Below are positions 61,244 through 64,000 of a stretch of 64,000 nt of DNA, piece by piece. The notes under the pieces were generated by a model. The model saw only the letters and a list, made by a program, of their open reading frames with translations, ran no database searches and was not told where the DNA came from. Both the position numbers and the translations under genes were made by a program. The stretch comes from Reyranella massiliensis 521. GTDB taxonomy: Bacteria; Pseudomonadota; Alphaproteobacteria; Reyranellales; Reyranellaceae. The first letter of the stretch is position 1; the number at the start of each line of letters is the position of its first letter. Location of the stretch: contig CAMAYC010000001.1 in the NCBI GenBank assembly GCA_945862125.1, positions 1 through 64,000 of the forward strand, in the 5' to 3' direction.

Positions 61244-63601
61244 CTACTTCTTCTCGTCCTTCTTGGACTCTTCTTCCTTGTCGTCAGCGGCAGGCTTCGC
61301 CGCCGGCTGAACGACAGGCGCCGGAACTGCAGTCGGCAGTGGCACGGCCACCTTCGGCTCGACCGCGACGGGCGGCTTCGGCGGCTGCACCGCGGGAACA
61401 GCGACGGGCGGTACGGCGACGGGCGGGGCGGCAACCGGCGGCGCCGGAATCGACGGCGTTACGGCCGCACCCTTTTCAGGAGCCTTGGTGTCGACTGGCG
61501 GTGGCGTGCGGATGTCGGCCGGACGCGGCGCGGCAGGTGCCGGCTGAGCCTGCGGCGGTGCTGCGGCCTTCGGCACTTCCGGCTTCGCTGGTTCGGCGGG
61601 CTTGGCAGGCTCAGCAGGGGTTGCCCGCTGTGCAGGTGCTGCCGGTGGCGTCGCGGGCTTGGCAGGTTCGGCAGGCGTTGCCCGCTGGGCCGGTGCTGCC
61701 GGCGGCGTCGCAGGTTTGGCCGGCTCGGCAGGCGCTGCCCGTTGAGCAGGCGCTGCCGGAGGCGTCGCGACCGGCGCGCTCGGTGTCTTGATGTCGTTAG
61801 CGGCCGGCGCCTTGGCTTCGGGCGTGGCAGGAGCGGGCGTGACCGGCGCCTTGCCGTCGTCCTTCAGGACAGGCGGGGCGGCGCCGGTGCGCGGCACCAG
61901 GGGCGGTGCAGTGACCTTTGCCTGCGGCGTGGCCGTGGTGTTGGTTGTCGCCGTGCCAGTCGCCGTGCCAGTCGCCGTACCCGTCGCGGGAGTGGTGGCA
62001 GCCGGCGTGGCCGGCGCCGTCGCAAGCTTGGGCCCCGGCGCGGCGGCTTTCGCCGTCGTGGGCTTGGCGAGAGTCGGCATGTCGGCAACGGCTGTCTTGG
62101 CGACCGGCAGGTTGGCGTTGGCACCCGCAGAGGCCTTGGCTTCGGCATCCGCCTTGGCTTTGGCATCCGCCTCAGCCTTCGGATCGGCAACAGGGGCCGT
62201 CGTCGTGGCCGGTGCGGCGCGCGCGGCCGGCGCCGCGACGGGAGCAGCAGCCGGTGCGGTCGCGATCGAGGCGGTGGGCGCCGGCGGCGCCGAGACGGGC
62301 GCAACCGGTGCGGCGGCGATCTGTGCGGGTGTTACCTGCAGTGCCGCTCGTGCGACTGGCTGCGAGCCCACGAAAACGGTGGACGGGACCACGGTCGCGA
62401 AGCGCTGGTTCGCCATCACCGAGTTCTGTCCGGCGATGTAGGCTTCGCGGCGTTGCGCCCGCTGCCAGCGATCTTCCTGCGTCTGTGCTTGGACCTGGTT
62501 GGAGCTGTTGAGGCGGGTGTAGTAGGCGCGGTCGGTGCTGTACGAGGGAACATAAGCCTCGCGCGGCGCGAGCGGAAACCAGCCCACCGGCGAGCTGGCT
62601 TGCGCGGACGTGTTGCCGCCCAGCAGGGCCTGCACGAGTTGGATGCCGCCGATGAAGTTGACCAAGGCGGGCGCATAGACCGGTTGCGCCTCGCGCTGCG
62701 GCGGCACCCAGACCCAGCGATTGTTGCTGTTTGCCCAGCGGCCGTAGTGTGAGGGCGCATAGCCCCAGGGCTGATCGTCGACCCAGGTCCAGCCCCACGG
62801 CTTCACGTAGGACCAATGGCCTTCCTTGTAGGGCTGCCAGCCCGCCGGCACCGAGCGCGGCGTCCAGACGTTGCCGTACTGGCTGTCGTTGCTCCAGCTG
62901 CCGTAGCTGTTGAGATCCTCATAGCCGGTGATACCGGCCGACACATATTGCGACGGCGGATCGTAGTTGATCTGGCGATCGCGGGCGGCCCATGAGGCCG
63001 GCTGCACCGGCGGTGCGGTGTTGAGGGTGCGCAGCTGCAACGCGCCGGTATCGCCGAAGACCTCGGCGACCTGGCCTGCGTTGACCGTCGCGGTCCTGCC
63101 GTCAAGGCTCTGGATCTGCGCCGCGCCGGTGCGGACGCCCAGCCGCGTGGCATCCTGCGTGGAGCCCGCCTCGACGTAATAGTCGCCCTGCTGGCGCAGG
63201 TTGACCGTGCCGCGCGGCGTCACAATCTGATAGGGCGTGTTGGGGTTGAGCGCGAATGTCTTGATGTCGACCCGGCCCTGGCCGACCTGCAGGCGGGTCT
63301 GGTTGTCGTTGATCTCCAGCAGGTTGAGCTGCGTGCTGCCGTCCATGCGCACGCGCGTTCCCGCGACCGAGACTTCGCTACGGGCATTGGGCTCCGTCCA
63401 GATCGAATCACCCGACGTCAGTGGCGTATTGATGACAGCAGGGCTCCAGCCGGCCTGCTCGTCATCGTGGAACGAAACGGTGCCTTCCGTATAGGCCAGG
63501 CGTCCGGCCTGCGAGGGCGGCTCGTTGAGGGCATAGGCGCTGCCGGCAAAGGCTGCGATGCAGAGCGTGGCGCCTATGGCGACGCGAAAGGATTGACCCA
63601 T
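61244..63601 (-). CDS. FecR-domain/DUF6600 exported protein with Pro/Ala-rich repeat tail
   Basis: 785 aa. A signal peptide (MGQSFRVAIGATLCIAAFAGSAYA) is followed by a FecR-like beta region with LTSGDSIWTEPNARSEVSVAGTRVRMDG and QIVTPRGTVNLRQQGDYYVEAG. A DUF6600-like segment comes next, with YXWXXP-type motifs (YGNVWTPRSVPAGWQPYKEG, GWTWVDDQPWGYAPSHYGRW). The last 300 residues are Pro/Ala-rich with three 19-residue repeats and end KKEDEKK-like KDEEKK-type acidic/basic. Probably envelope-anchored or secreted; role unknown. Confidence 0.8.
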   Translation of the reverse strand: MGQSFRVAIGATLCIAAFAGSAYALNEPPSQAGRLAYTEGTVSFHDDEQAGWSPAVINTPLTSGDSIWTEPNARSEVSVAGTRVRMDGSTQLNLLEINDNQTRLQVGQGRVDIKTFALNPNTPYQIVTPRGTVNLRQQGDYYVEAGSTQDATRLGVRTGAAQIQSLDGRTATVNAGQVAEVFGDTGALQLRTLNTAPPVQPASWAARDRQINYDPPSQYVSAGITGYEDLNSYGSWSNDSQYGNVWTPRSVPAGWQPYKEGHWSYVKPWGWTWVDDQPWGYAPSHYGRWANSNNRWVWVPPQREAQPVYAPALVNFIGGIQLVQALLGGNTSAQASSPVGWFPLAPREAYVPSYSTDRAYYTRLNSSNQVQAQTQEDRWQRAQRREAYIAGQNSVMANQRFATVVPSTVFVGSQPVARAALQVTPAQIAAAPVAPVSAPPAPTASIATAPAAAPVAAPAARAAPATTTAPVADPKAEADAKAKADAEAKASAGANANLPVAKTAVADMPTLAKPTTAKAAAPGPKLATAPATPAATTPATGTATGTATGTATTNTTATPQAKVTAPPLVPRTGAAPPVLKDDGKAPVTPAPATPEAKAPAANDIKTPSAPVATPPAAPAQRAAPAEPAKPATPPAAPAQRATPAEPAKPATPPAAPAQRATPAEPAKPAEPAKPEVPKAAAPPQAQPAPAAPRPADIRTPPPVDTKAPEKGAAVTPSIPAPPVAAPPVAVPPVAVPAVQPPKPPVAVEPKVAVPLPTAVPAPVVQPAAKPAADDKEEESKKDEKK
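61598..61768 (-). repeat. Three tandem 57-nt repeats in the Pro/Ala-rich tail
   Basis: Three adjacent 57-nt units at 61598-61654, 61655-61711 and 61712-61768 encode the 19-aa unit PPAAPAQRATPAEPAKPAT with small changes. The low base divergence suggests recent expansion, and the unit length keeps the frame. Confidence 0.75.
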
Positions 63602-63700
63602 GCTGTTGCTCCTCGATAGGCTCGCGCCGCCTGTCGCTGATGCGGCTCGCCCTCAAGCACAACACGCCAATGACCAGGCGGTTCCATCAGGGAGACAAGA

Positions 63701-64000
63701 ATGCCCGTCGCAGACCCCAACCGCGTGATCGTCACCGGCGAAAACCCGTTCATCCGCCTCAGCGAAAAGGACGGCGATCCCAATTCAACGGAAGCCAGCT
63801 TCTGGCGAATCCTGTTCTGCCCGGCCGGGCCGGGCCACGTGCTCTATCTCAAGAGCGAGCTGACGCACGGCCGCTGGCGTATCTATTCCGACAACATCGC
63901 CATGGCGCGCTGGCTGCAGCAGACCGTGCAGGGCATGCTCAATCCCGAGCTGAAGGATCTCTCGATCGCCGTGATCGATGCCGAGTTCTCGCGCTCGGGC
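63701..64000 (+). CDS. Hypothetical protein, 3' end off the window
   Basis: ATG 63701, with agggaga 8 nt upstream (ATG follows ca-aga), opens a frame of 100 codons running past the window end without a stop. Sequence begins MPVADPNRVIVTGENPFIRL and continues EASFWRILFCPAGPGHVLYLKSELTHGRWRIYSDNIAMARWL. Family not recognised. It is divergent from the FecR-like gene across 99 nt. Because it is cut off, the ORF track does not list it. Confidence 0.6.
   Translation, partial: MPVADPNRVIVTGENPFIRLSEKDGDPNSTEASFWRILFCPAGPGHVLYLKSELTHGRWRIYSDNIAMARWLQQTVQGMLNPELKDLSIAVIDAEFSRSG

Overview
The window is GC-rich, densely packed bacterial chromosome. It holds about 65 genes, very short intergenic gaps and many ATGA or GTGA start/stop overlaps. 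No rRNA, tRNA, CRISPR array, insertion sequence or phage gene was seen. Gene content points to a metabolically versatile, free-living alphaproteobacterium: a urea ABC transporter, several family III CoA-transferases, orphan TctC- and peptide-type binding proteins, hydantoinase subunits, a short-Q-loop bd oxidase, a SelW selenoprotein and aromatic-ring monooxygenases. A Reyranella-like soil or freshwater organism would fit, but that is inference from content only.

Layout. 0.1-4.4 kb: urtBCDE, with urtA presumably off the left edge. 4.4-4.8 kb: a gene-free gap rich in hairpins, carrying one copy of a 43-bp repeat. 4.8-10.1 kb: an N-acyl-D-amino-acid deacylase gene divergent from an operon of an Old Yellow Enzyme, an Mct-like CoA transferase and a salicylate-hydroxylase-type monooxygenase. 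10.1-11.6 kb: small membrane and lipoprotein genes. 17.6-11.6 kb (minus strand): a translationally coupled operon CaiB - HyuA - HyuB - TctC. 17.9-20.9 kb: small genes, a RidA-like protein and adenine deaminase. 31.0-21.1 kb (minus): a ten-gene catabolic operon (two CoA-transferases, nitronate-monooxygenase-like flavoprotein, class III alcohol dehydrogenase, metallo-beta-lactamase-fold hydrolase, three SDRs, an AhpD-like protein and a solute-binding protein). It is divergent from a luciferase-like monooxygenase, a thiolase-like protein lacking the usual nucleophilic Cys, and a DUF35 zinc-ribbon protein (31.1-34.0 kb). 37.7-34.0 kb (minus): a molybdenum hydroxylase large subunit and a phenol-hydroxylase-type flavoprotein. 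37.7-41.0 kb: a second HyuB, an exported protein and asparaginase. 41.0-43.5 kb: cytochrome bd oxidase with a 40-aa DUF2474 subunit that the ORF track misses. 43.5-50.2 kb: hydrolases, an M20 amidohydrolase, an HPF-like protein, an Lrp regulator and a hydroxyacid dehydrogenase. 50.2-50.5 kb (minus): a SelW-type selenoprotein with in-frame UGA and a SECIS-like hairpin, also invisible to the ORF track. 50.5-64 kb: aldo/keto reductase, MFS, TerC, exported MsrA/MsrB, an SDR - phytanoyl-CoA-dioxygenase-like - polysaccharide-deacetylase operon, oligopeptidase B, HpcH aldolase, a hydroxyacid dehydrogenase, a FecR/DUF6600 protein and a partial gene.

Two themes recur. One is scavenging nitrogen and carbon from amides, ureides and N-heterocycles (urea uptake, hydantoinases, deacylase, asparaginase, adenine deaminase, M20 amidohydrolase, molybdenum hydroxylase). 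The other is CoA-thioester catabolism of an unknown carboxylic acid, centred at 21-34 kb. The strongest unusual finding is the selenoprotein at 50.24-50.46 kb. The best candidate for an undescribed pathway is the 21-34 kb divergent locus with its Cys-less thiolase/DUF35 pair, which resembles the Ltp2-type retro-aldolase arrangement.
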